A stretch of 22,406 bases of DNA from Planctomycetota bacterium. Lineage in GTDB: Bacteria; Planctomycetota; Planctomycetia; Pirellulales; Pirellulaceae. The translations under genes were made by a program, and so were the position numbers. Positions 15,666 to 22,406 of the stretch are shown here, in pieces (position 1 is the first letter of the stretch; the number at the start of each line of letters is the position of its first letter). The notes under the pieces were generated by a model. The model was not told the DNA's origin, did not search any database, and worked only from the letters and a program-made list of their open reading frames with translations. The stretch covers positions 1-22,406 of the forward strand of contig JAJRVM010000132.1 in NCBI GenBank assembly GCA_024277285.1. Direction: 5' to 3'.

Positions 15666-18600
15666 GCGGCGCGAGTGGCAACAACGAGCAGCTTGACCGG
15701 GTTATCGCCGAATACCTGCGCCGTCGTGATCGCGGCGAGGCGATCGACCGAGCGGAGTTTATCCAGGCCCATGCGGATTTGACCGGTCCGCTAAGCCGCT
15801 TCTTTGCCGACATCGATTGGCTCGAGTGCCGCGTTCATATGCCCGACCATGTTGCCGAGGCCACGGCCGATGAATCGACTTGTGCGTTTGTCGGTGGCCA
15901 GACGCCACATGCTTTCCAGCGTCTTGACGCGTCCCGCGCCGGTGTGCCTGGCGGTGCGGCGTTTTCCTTTGGCGATTACGAACTGCTACGGGAGCTAGGC
16001 CGGGGAGGGATGGGGATCGTTTTCAAGGCTCGGCAACGGTCGCTCGATCGCATCGTATGCGTGAAGATGATGCTCATGGCCGAGTTAGCGGACGTCGACG
16101 AGTTCAAGCGGTTTCGTGCCGAGGCGATGGCGATTGCCCGTTTGCACCACCCTGGGATCGTCGCGGTCTTCGAAGCGGGGCAATATAATGGTACTCCCTA
16201 TTACACGATGGAATTCGTCGAGGGTGCGCCGCTTTCAAAATTCGTATCGGAGACACCGCTGCCGGCACTGGAAGCAGCCAGGTATGTTGAGCAGATTGCC
16301 ACGGCGATACACGTCGCTCACCAGAATCACATAGTCCACCGTGATCTCAAACCATCGAACGTGTTGGTGGACGCTCAGGGCGGTACGCATATCACTGATT
16401 TTGGTGTGGCGAAGCACCTCGGATCGAACGAGGACTTGACGGTGACCGGTCAGTTGCTGGGGACACCATCGTACATGTCTCCCGAGCAGGCGGGTGCCCG
16501 GCGTGGTGAAGTTGGCAAGGCGACAGATGTCTATGCGCTCGGGGCCATCCTTTACGCACTGTTGACTGGACGACCACCTCATCGAGCGGCGGGGGCGCTC
16601 GAAACGGTACGGCAGGTGACGACTGAAACGCCGGTCTACCCACGCGTGCTGAACTCGCGTGTTCCTGCCGATCTGGAAACGATTTGCATGAAGTGCCTGG
16701 AAAAAACGCCATCAGCGCGCTATACGACGGCTGCGGATGTGGCACGTGATCTACAACGTTTTCAGGCGGGGCAACCGATCAGTGCGCGTCGTGTCTCGAT
16801 AGTGGGGCGGGCGGTACGCCGCGCGCGACGGCACCCAACGGCGACGATCGCATTGGTCGCGTTTGTTTTGTTGGGGCATGCTGTCGCGTTGGGCCTGACG
16901 TTGCACAATCACCAACTGACAAAAATCAATGGCCTTCTCGGCCAGTCGATCAAGGACCTCGACAGGGCACTTTTTGCTGCCCACCGCAACGAGCTTACGG
17001 CGCGCAACTTGCAATATGTTGCTGACATGCAGTTGGTCGAACCATATGCAGCTGAAGGAGACTATCATAGCAGCGAAGAACTGCTGACCAACAATATGCC
17101 GCCACCTGGCAAGCAAGACCTGCGTGGTTTCGAGTGGTACGTGCTGCAACAACAGCAAGGACGCACGGGCCATAAGATTGACGCAGTTTCTGCACCACTC
17201 TACCACGTCTGCCTCGCTTCCAAAGGCGATATGTTGGCCACGGGCGGAGCCGATGCGATCATTCGGCTGTATCAACGGCAAGCGGCGGAAGCGGCGCCGG
17301 CGATCGAGATTCCTACGCGGCATGGCGAGATTAATGGCCTTTGCTTTTCCGCTGACGGTCGGCATTTGGCAACGGCGGGCGATGACGGCTACGTTTGTGT
17401 TTGGGATGTCGCATCACGACGACAACTGCTTCGCTTCCGAGCGCATCCCAAAGCGGCATTCAATGTAGCTTTCATCCGTGATGGTACCGCACTGCTGACG
17501 TGCGGCGCCGATACCGCCTTGCGCCTCTGGGATGCGACAACCGGTGCAAGTCTTGGCGCGTGTGGTGGACATGACAAAGCACTCGATGCGTTTGCCGTCT
17601 CGGGCGATGGCCAATCCGTTTGGTCGGTGGCGTCAGATGAATTCTGTTTGCAACACGATCTGATCTCTCTGACGCTTGTTGGACCACGCGTTGAACATGC
17701 CAAGCGGCCCACCTGCGTCGCCGTGACTCCCGATGGCCAGCTATCCGTTTCGGGTGAGTTGGGCGCTCGACTGATTGCTTGTAATGCAGCCACGGGAAAG
17801 ACGGAGTTGATTCGAGTCACCCATCCCGTGCAGAGTGTCGCCATCTCGCCCAACGGTCAGCGACTGGCCGCAGGTGATCGAAACGGGGCGATTCGGATTT
17901 GGCGGATCCAGGTGTCCAAGGAAGCGCCATTGGGATATGTCCTGGAAGCAGAAACGGGATGGTTCGCGCACGAAGGACGCATTTACGCGATGGCGTTCGC
18001 AGCGGACGGGAAAGAACTGATTTCCGTGGGAACGGACGGCGTAACACGCGCGTGGGACATTGAACGGCTGATTTCCCGGCAGTGGTCCTATTCGTGGAAC
18101 GCGTCCGTTCGCAACTACGGGTGGGCTTTTCAATTCGTTCCCAAATCGACGATCCTGGCCTCTTCCAATCCGGACGTTGGGATCGAATTGTGGGACTGCT
18201 CCGATCCGCGCGAGACACCCGTGGAGACGATCTCGTTTCCCGACGTCTGCTGCGTCGGATGTTCGTCCGATGGTACCCTTATTGCCGCCGGTACCGCCCA
18301 TGGGAAAGTGGCATTGTGGCAGCGTGGTGACAGTGCGCGTGGTGACAGTGCGCCTCGGTACCAATGGGATGTCAAGGAGGACGTGTTTCAGGTCGTTATT
18401 TCGCCTCACAACGACTACGTGGCTGTCGTCACTTGGCTGCCGCATTCGGCTTTTCGTCAAACTCAGATTTTTCGTACCGGTGACGGAACTCCCGTCTTTG
18501 CGGCGCCGATACGCGGTTGGCGGCATGTCGCTTTTGCTCCGCATCAACCGATCCTCTACGTCGCACTCGACGAAGCAGATCACGTGATCGAGTGGGATTT

Positions 18601-19018
18601 GGTCGAACAAAAAACGCGCGCCGTTTTCAATACGCATGATACGACTATTCGAAACCTGGCAACGAGCCCCTGCGGGACGTATGTCGTCAGTGTTTCGGAT
18701 GACCGGATCGTGTTGGTGCACAATACCAACGACGATACGGATGCGCAGATCAGCACGGGCATGTCGGGCGACATCCTCGGCCTGCTCATGGGGCCGTGTG
18801 GCAACAGTGTCGCGATCGCCGACTCGATGGGAGTGGTCCGTGTCTGTAATCTTCGTGCGGCAAAACGTGTGGTCGATGTTGTGCGAATCTTTAACCCAGG
18901 ACATCCTTCGGGTTTCGCCCTGTCGTCCGAAGGACGCTATCTGGTTGTCCGCTGGGGCAAGCAATTCCGCCTGTACGACCTCATGCCGTTGGGAGCCCCG
19001 GCGGAATTGGAGCGGTAG
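15662..19018 (+). CDS. Membrane Ser/Thr protein kinase with WD40-repeat sensor domain
   Basis: An 1118-residue protein. Residues 8-55 form the short helical N-terminal module common before planctomycete kinases. The Hanks-type kinase domain (about 105-368) has the Gly-loop GRGGMG (113-118), K135, E154, HRDLKPSN (D228), DFG (246-248) and SPE (273-275), so it should be active. A membrane span lies at about 394-414 (TIALVAFVLLGHAVALGLTL), then a helical linker. From about 508 to the end I count 14 WD-like blades, each with a dGxxLatgg...v.lwd pattern, enough for two seven-bladed propellers. A perfect 15-bp tandem duplication (18323-18352) encodes RGDSA twice in a loop. The kinase presumably faces the cytoplasm and the propellers lie across the membrane. 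It is coupled to the small sigma-like protein by a 4-bp overlap. Confidence 0.95.
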   Translation: MSGASGNNEQLDRVIAEYLRRRDRGEAIDRAEFIQAHADLTGPLSRFFADIDWLECRVHMPDHVAEATADESTCAFVGGQTPHAFQRLDASRAGVPGGAAFSFGDYELLRELGRGGMGIVFKARQRSLDRIVCVKMMLMAELADVDEFKRFRAEAMAIARLHHPGIVAVFEAGQYNGTPYYTMEFVEGAPLSKFVSETPLPALEAARYVEQIATAIHVAHQNHIVHRDLKPSNVLVDAQGGTHITDFGVAKHLGSNEDLTVTGQLLGTPSYMSPEQAGARRGEVGKATDVYALGAILYALLTGRPPHRAAGALETVRQVTTETPVYPRVLNSRVPADLETICMKCLEKTPSARYTTAADVARDLQRFQAGQPISARRVSIVGRAVRRARRHPTATIALVAFVLLGHAVALGLTLHNHQLTKINGLLGQSIKDLDRALFAAHRNELTARNLQYVADMQLVEPYAAEGDYHSSEELLTNNMPPPGKQDLRGFEWYVLQQQQGRTGHKIDAVSAPLYHVCLASKGDMLATGGADAIIRLYQRQAAEAAPAIEIPTRHGEINGLCFSADGRHLATAGDDGYVCVWDVASRRQLLRFRAHPKAAFNVAFIRDGTALLTCGADTALRLWDATTGASLGACGGHDKALDAFAVSGDGQSVWSVASDEFCLQHDLISLTLVGPRVEHAKRPTCVAVTPDGQLSVSGELGARLIACNAATGKTELIRVTHPVQSVAISPNGQRLAAGDRNGAIRIWRIQVSKEAPLGYVLEAETGWFAHEGRIYAMAFAADGKELISVGTDGVTRAWDIERLISRQWSYSWNASVRNYGWAFQFVPKSTILASSNPDVGIELWDCSDPRETPVETISFPDVCCVGCSSDGTLIAAGTAHGKVALWQRGDSARGDSAPRYQWDVKEDVFQVVISPHNDYVAVVTWLPHSAFRQTQIFRTGDGTPVFAAPIRGWRHVAFAPHQPILYVALDEADHVIEWDLVEQKTRAVFNTHDTTIRNLATSPCGTYVVSVSDDRIVLVHNTNDDTDAQISTGMSGDILGLLMGPCGNSVAIADSMGVVRVCNLRAAKRVVDVVRIFNPGHPSGFALSSEGRYLVVRWGKQFRLYDLMPLGAPAELER

Positions 19019-19160
19019 GGGGGCTGATGAAGCGGTGGGGGGAAGATTAAGATTGAGGTATCTGTTTAGCCGATTGCAGCGTTTGACTAAGTCAGGGACC
19101 CCTACGGGCTTGCCCCGCAGGTGAACGAGTTTTGCCAGCTAAGACGGCGATCCCAATAAC

Positions 19161-19207
19161 TCTCCCCTCCTCCCCCACCGCCTTCGGCGGTGGGGGAGGA
19201 GGGGAGA
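19161..19207 (+). terminator. Perfect 22-bp-stem, almost homopyrimidine/homopurine hairpin
   Basis: Left arm 19161-19182 (TCTCCCCTCCTCCCCC then ACCGCC) and right arm 19186-19207 are perfectly complementary around a TTC loop. The arms are nearly pure pyrimidine and pure purine. It lies about 140 bp after the kinase stop and could terminate that transcript, although no U-tract follows. Similar palindromes occur as interspersed repeats in planctomycete genomes, to my recollection. Confidence 0.6.
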
Positions 19208-19356
19208 AGACGTCGTTTCTAGCCCAATCAACTTCTTCACGCACCGCACAAGGCGGTGAGGGTCGACCCACCGCCAACCAAACCTCAATGCACGCTCAAC
19301 TTCATCTGGGTAAACTGTTACAGATTCAGAAATAAATCGTCGCTTACGGCCAAGGG

Positions 19357-19454
19357 AAGCTGCTGAAAAAGTCAATTTCCCTACCAAATACGGTATAGCA
19401 GCACGACGTGCTTGCACATCATATTGTGGGTCAACCCGACTTTTTCAGTAGGCT
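19357..19454. mobile_element. 98-bp MITE-like element with inverted ends and a 7-bp target duplication
   Basis: CTGAAAAAGTC (19363-19373) and its exact reverse complement GACTTTTTCAG (19438-19448) lie near the two ends. Immediately outside the proposed element the same 7 bp, CCAAGGG, occurs on both sides (19350-19356 and 19455-19461), as expected for a target-site duplication. The interior is too short to code and contains a small AGCAC...GTGCT hairpin. The end sequence resembles insertion-sequence termini, so it is probably mobilised by a transposase elsewhere. Confidence 0.6.
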
Positions 19455-19493
19455 CCAAGGGCCGTGAACGGCGGCGATTGAAGCGAGTTCGTT

Positions 19494-19527
19494 ACCGATC
19501 GTCTTGTTGCACCGATCGTCTTGTTGC
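19494..19527. repeat. Perfect 17-bp tandem duplication upstream of the RIC-like gene
   Basis: The unit ACCGATCGTCTTGTTGC is present twice without spacer (19494-19510, 19511-19527), ending 29 bp before the start codon at 19557. It may be a replication-slippage product or a duplicated operator in the promoter region. Confidence 0.75.
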
Positions 19528-19556
19528 ACGTAGTGACGCAGTAGCATAAGGAACAA

Positions 19557-20420
19557 ATGATGGCTCTTAAGTCGGGAAAAACGATCGTGGCCGCAGCATG
19601 TCTCTTCGTCGCGGTAGCGGGAGTCGACACGGCATGGTCACAGGAAGGGAACACGACGGTGAATCGTGACGAACAGACGAAACCAAGGCAACGTCCAAGC
19701 GATCGATCGTGGACGAAGGAAACGAAGATCGGACAAATTGTGGCCGATTGTCCGCAGACAGCGCGGATCTTCGAACTGGTGGGGATCGACTATTGTTGTG
19801 GAGGCCGCGCATCACTGGGCAAAGCGGCCGAAGAGAAAAAGCTTGACGCAGACAAGCTGCTCTCCGCACTCGCAGTTGCCGGTAAAACCGTACCAGATAA
19901 GCAACAGCGTGATTGGCGCAACGCGGAACTCCCGGAGCTGATGGAGCATATCGTTAAGCGGCATCACGGGTGGACACGTCGTGAATTGCCGTCGCTATTG
20001 GAGACGACGAAAACCGTTTATCGTGTGCATGGCGACAAGCACGCAGAATTGAAACGCGTGCTCGAAATTGTCCAACGGTTCCAGGACGTCGTGCTGCCGC
20101 ACCTAAACGACGAAGAGCAGCAAGTGTTTCCCGCCGTGCGCAAGTTGGCCAGCGGCGCTGTCGCACCGGCCAACACCAACACGCTGTTGGAAGCAATGCG
20201 TGCGGATCACGAATTGCTTGGCGCCCAGTTGCACGAACTGCGCGAGTTGACGCACGGGTTTGCCGTTCCGGAAGGAGCTTGTGCCAAGTACCGAGCGATG
20301 TTGACAGGGCTCGAAGCGCTGGAGAGTGACGTGCACACGCATGTCCACTTGGAAAACAATGTGCTGCTGCCACGTGCGCTGGCCATGATCAATAAAGCCA
20401 AGAGCAACACGCAAGACTAA
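19557..20420 (+). CDS. RIC/YtfE-like di-iron (ScdA_N + hemerythrin) protein with a signal peptide
   Basis: A 287-residue protein. Residues 54-106 form the ScdA_N (DUF542) domain with the hallmark GIDYCCGG (C80, C81). Residues about 124-278 form a hemerythrin-like bundle. By comparison with YtfE the iron ligands would be H136 (KRHHGW), H182/E186 (HLNDEEQQVFP), H218 (ADHELLG) and H262/E266 (HVHLENNVLLP). Relatives (RIC, YtfE, ScdA) repair iron-sulfur clusters after nitric-oxide or oxidative damage in the cytoplasm. Unusually, the first 28 residues look like a Sec signal peptide: KSGK, a hydrophobic core TIVAAACLFVAVAGV, then AWS-QE. The protein may thus act outside the cytoplasm. Two adjacent ATG codons occur (19557, 19560); AGGA lies 4 or 7 nt upstream respectively, favouring the second. 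Confidence 0.9.
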   Translation: MMALKSGKTIVAAACLFVAVAGVDTAWSQEGNTTVNRDEQTKPRQRPSDRSWTKETKIGQIVADCPQTARIFELVGIDYCCGGRASLGKAAEEKKLDADKLLSALAVAGKTVPDKQQRDWRNAELPELMEHIVKRHHGWTRRELPSLLETTKTVYRVHGDKHAELKRVLEIVQRFQDVVLPHLNDEEQQVFPAVRKLASGAVAPANTNTLLEAMRADHELLGAQLHELRELTHGFAVPEGACAKYRAMLTGLEALESDVHTHVHLENNVLLPRALAMINKAKSNTQD

Positions 20421-21102
20421 CCTCTCAGCACCCCGTGCCTTACGGCACCGGCCAAGGCTGTTTCTGCCCTCCGGGCCAAGAAACGGTCGATGATCTGTGG
20501 CATTGGCACCGGAGACGTGCGCTGCGACACCTGATGTTTGCTGCGAGACTCATCAAGTGCGGAAGGGCGTAGCAAGCCCTGAGCACGAATTTCCTCCCGT
20601 GTCACCAAACACCCACCGTTTCATCACCCCACCAGGGCTGCCAAAAAGGCCGTTTCGACGGCCGTGCTTCTCGTGGTCGATACGACGCTTTTTGTTCCAA
20701 ATTGACGCACGCTGTGTTCGGACAGGGATAGACCGTTGCCCCGTCGCTACGTAATCCACCAAGCGCTCTTCTTTGCCCTTGAACAAAGCGGCTGCGCCGC
20801 GGAAACAGCGCGCCATTTGTACCGATTTTGTGGTGTGGACCCGTCAAGTACTGAGGGTTCCTGGCTGTTCTCCTTGGAGGGCAAAGAAGATGACGGGCAA
20901 AAAAAGTGTGATGCCAGCCTTGTATCTGCCCGTGGGTTGCCTGATTTCGCCTGCTAGCTACCTGTGCGCCCCGTCTCGACCGCTCACGCTCGGAATAAAA
21001 CGGGATAAACAGAACCATCACAGCTCAGCAAGCTTTTAACAGCCCACAACCCACCGGTCGCCTGGGATCATCGAGTCCCAGGCCGAGTGATGGCTTACAC
21101 TC
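20421..21102. other. Intergenic region (682 bp), convergent
   Basis: It lies between the RIC-like gene (+) and the isomerase (-). A small hairpin GTGCC-TTAC-GGCAC (20435-20448) follows the first stop and could assist termination, but lacks a T-run. Frames on both strands are Arg/Pro/Cys/Trp-rich and look like no family. I call no gene, though decayed coding sequence cannot be excluded. Confidence 0.5.
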
Positions 21103-21966
21103 TTATGCCATGGCGGAGCTGACTTCCTGCATGGCGCTCTTGAGTGCGACGATTCCTTGGGCGATGTCGCCCACGCGATCGTCACCCGCTTCACGTTCAA
21201 AGACATAGTCGCCGGTGAAATCGGCCAGTGCCAGTGTGCGCACGAACGCGACCCAATCGACCTGGCCAGTCCCGACAACCACCTCTTCGCCCCATTCGCC
21301 TTTCACCGTGGTGCGGTTAGCGTCCTTGACGTGCACTTGTTGCACATGCGGGACCAATTTCCCGAGCGCGTCGGTCGGATCATCCATATCGTAGAGGATC
21401 ATGTTGGCAGGGTCGAAGTTAACCGTCACGTTCTTGACGCCGCGTTGGTCCATTTCATGGAGGAAGGCAAGCAATGTGTCAGCCGTTTCCTGGCCCGATT
21501 CGAGCAACAGAAAACCACCGATGTCGGCATACATCTTGGCAAGCGTCGCGACGCGCCCGCTGAGTTTGTCAAAATCAGGGTGACTCGGTTCATGAGGCAA
21601 GAAGCCGGCATGGGTGCTGACCAGTTTCAACCCCATCTCCTGAGCCAAATTGGCGGCAGCCTTGGCCAAGTCCTGGTTCTCCGCCCAATGCTCGTCTGGC
21701 ACGATCCCCCCGGTCTCGCGAATCGCCGCCGGAGTCGAGTAATCCTCGCCAATCGTGGAGAACATGCCAGAGACGATGCGGATTCCCGACTTGGCAAGGA
21801 TCTCTTGTGTTCCTTCCCAGGTGCCTGGATCGTCGCGATGTGGCGTGAGGCCGAGTTGAACTTTGTTCAAGCCAAGCGTGTTCATTTTGTCCGCGAGATC
21901 TTGCGGGCCAGTGGCTTGAAGTGACCAACTGCATACACCGATTTGATCTGCCGTCTGCGGTTTCAT
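21103..21966 (-). CDS. Sugar-phosphate isomerase/epimerase-type protein (xylose isomerase-like TIM barrel)
   Basis: I chose ATG 21966 (GGAG 10 nt upstream; the product starts MKPQTADQIGVCSWSLQ, as is usual), giving 287 residues; an upstream extension to 22044 is open but does not fit the family. The sequence follows the AP endonuclease family 2/xylose isomerase-like barrel: IGVCSWSL (first strand), THAGFLP (His119), LLLESGQET (E156), VNFDPANM (D185), VHVKDA (H212) and YVFEREAG (E257/E259). E156, D185, H212 and one of the last glutamates are the expected metal ligands. These enzymes isomerise or epimerise sugars or keto-acids, or act as hydroxypyruvate isomerase/inosose dehydratase relatives; the substrate cannot be told. 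It stands alone. Confidence 0.9.
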   Translation of the reverse strand: MKPQTADQIGVCSWSLQATGPQDLADKMNTLGLNKVQLGLTPHRDDPGTWEGTQEILAKSGIRIVSGMFSTIGEDYSTPAAIRETGGIVPDEHWAENQDLAKAAANLAQEMGLKLVSTHAGFLPHEPSHPDFDKLSGRVATLAKMYADIGGFLLLESGQETADTLLAFLHEMDQRGVKNVTVNFDPANMILYDMDDPTDALGKLVPHVQQVHVKDANRTTVKGEWGEEVVVGTGQVDWVAFVRTLALADFTGDYVFEREAGDDRVGDIAQGIVALKSAMQEVSSAMA

Positions 21967-22218
21967 GATGACGTGTCTCCGTGACTGTGAGGCTTGTGGC
22001 AAAGTGCCGATTGAGGCGAAACGCATTGCGTTGGCGATTCGCACGAACGTTCCCGCTCTCGCTTGTCAGACGGACCTGCCCAGTCGCCAAGGACAAGTCG
22101 CTCAGGACGTTGGTGTCCGCAATTCGCGGACAAAAGAAACGCTATCCAATCAAGATAGCCAATTTTCTGGCCGTCGATAAGGTACGAAGCGACTGCCGGT
22201 TGCTTTTTTCGTAACCGT

Positions 22219-22248
22219 TCACGGCCTTTAGCCGTGAGCTTCGTTTTT
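22219..22248 (+). terminator. Hairpin followed by T6
   Basis: TCACGGC (22219-22225) pairs with GCCGTGA (22231-22237) around CTTTA, and T6 occurs at 22243-22248. It has terminator form on the plus strand, but no plus-strand gene precedes it, so it may belong to the repeat cluster instead. Confidence 0.4.
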
Positions 22249-22320
22249 TAAGGCCCGGAGGGCCGACATAGTCCTTGCCGGGGTCGTCAGGCCCCGGTCC
22301 TCGGCAAACAATATCCGTAA

Positions 22321-22383
22321 AGCCCCGGCAGGGGCGATACAGACGCCAGCCCTCGTCCTTCCTGTGCCGCCCCTACCGGGGCT
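22321..22383. repeat. Inverted pair of 16-bp GC-rich repeats
   Basis: AGCCCCGGCAGGGGCG (22321-22336) and CGCCCCTACCGGGGCT (22368-22383) are reverse complements with one mismatch, 31 bp apart. Upstream lie two related GC hairpins, GGCCC-gga-GGGCC (22251-22263) and CCGGGG...CCCCGG near 22278-22297. The cluster has the look of small interspersed intergenic repeats. Confidence 0.65.
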
Positions 22384-22406
22384 AACGATTCTCTTGATAA
22401 CGACAC

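Larger units (their letters stand above)
19019..19556. other. Intergenic region after the kinase (538 bp)
   Basis: It carries a very long perfect hairpin, a MITE-like element and a 17-bp tandem duplication, each listed separately. I see no gene in it. Confidence 0.7.
21967..22406. other. Non-coding region upstream of the isomerase, rich in short palindromes
   Basis: Besides the hairpins listed separately, it contains GTCCGC-aattc-GCGGAC (22115-22131) and GCTATC-caatcaa-GATAGC (22141-22159). Either could be an operator for the isomerase gene, whose promoter must lie in this stretch. No coding frame is convincing. Confidence 0.5.

Noticed and set aside
17741..18964. 407-codon minus-strand ORF
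   Set aside because: It lies antisense inside the kinase WD40 region, which is unmistakably coding on the plus strand.
20602..21021. 139-codon minus-strand ORF between the RIC-like and isomerase genes
   Set aside because: It is Arg/Pro/Trp-rich, has no ribosome site and overlaps other equally poor frames.

Overview
The window looks like a chromosomal segment of a planctomycete, probably of the Pirellula/Rhodopirellula type. The signs are a Ser/Thr protein kinase with a planctomycete-style N-terminal helical segment and a long WD40 tail, the gene order dnaG, rpoD, C4 zinc-ribbon gene, a moderately high GC content, generous intergenic spacers, and spacers carrying G+C-rich palindromes. These reasons are family knowledge applied to the sequence; no database was searched.

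Layout. 1-430: C-terminal end of a Nudix/winged-helix protein (+). 431-3127: a large secreted protein of unknown function (-). 3780-4799: a nitrilase-superfamily amidohydrolase (+). 5116-12160 is one long minus-strand block, read from right to left: a strong consensus promoter (12131-12159), a leader with three 15-bp-spaced GAAY-N4-GTTC palindromes, dnaG (primase), rpoD (primary sigma factor), a rho-independent terminator, a coiled-coil/zinc-ribbon protein, a stand-alone reverse transcriptase, and a small zinc-ribbon protein with two copies of a 60-residue domain. 12575-13810: a membrane-anchored HtrA/DegP-like protease (-). 14562-15272: aat, leucyl/phenylalanyl-tRNA-protein transferase (+). 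15360-19018: a sigma region-4-like small protein whose stop overlaps the start of a membrane Ser/Thr kinase with about 14 WD40-like repeats (+). 19357-19454: a MITE-like element. 19557-20420: an RIC/YtfE-type di-iron protein with a signal peptide (+). 21103-21966: a sugar-phosphate isomerase/epimerase-type TIM barrel (-).

How it fits together. DnaG, RpoD and the zinc-ribbon protein are the housekeeping replication/transcription core. The reverse transcriptase (YADD active site, no intron maturase region, no intron RNA seen) and the zinc-ribbon tandem-repeat protein follow it as an accessory pair. They are the best candidate for an undescribed system here, although their partnership is inferred only from orientation and spacing. 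The sigma-like protein and the kinase are translationally coupled and form a plausible signalling pair.

No rRNA, tRNA, CRISPR array or full-length transposase was seen.
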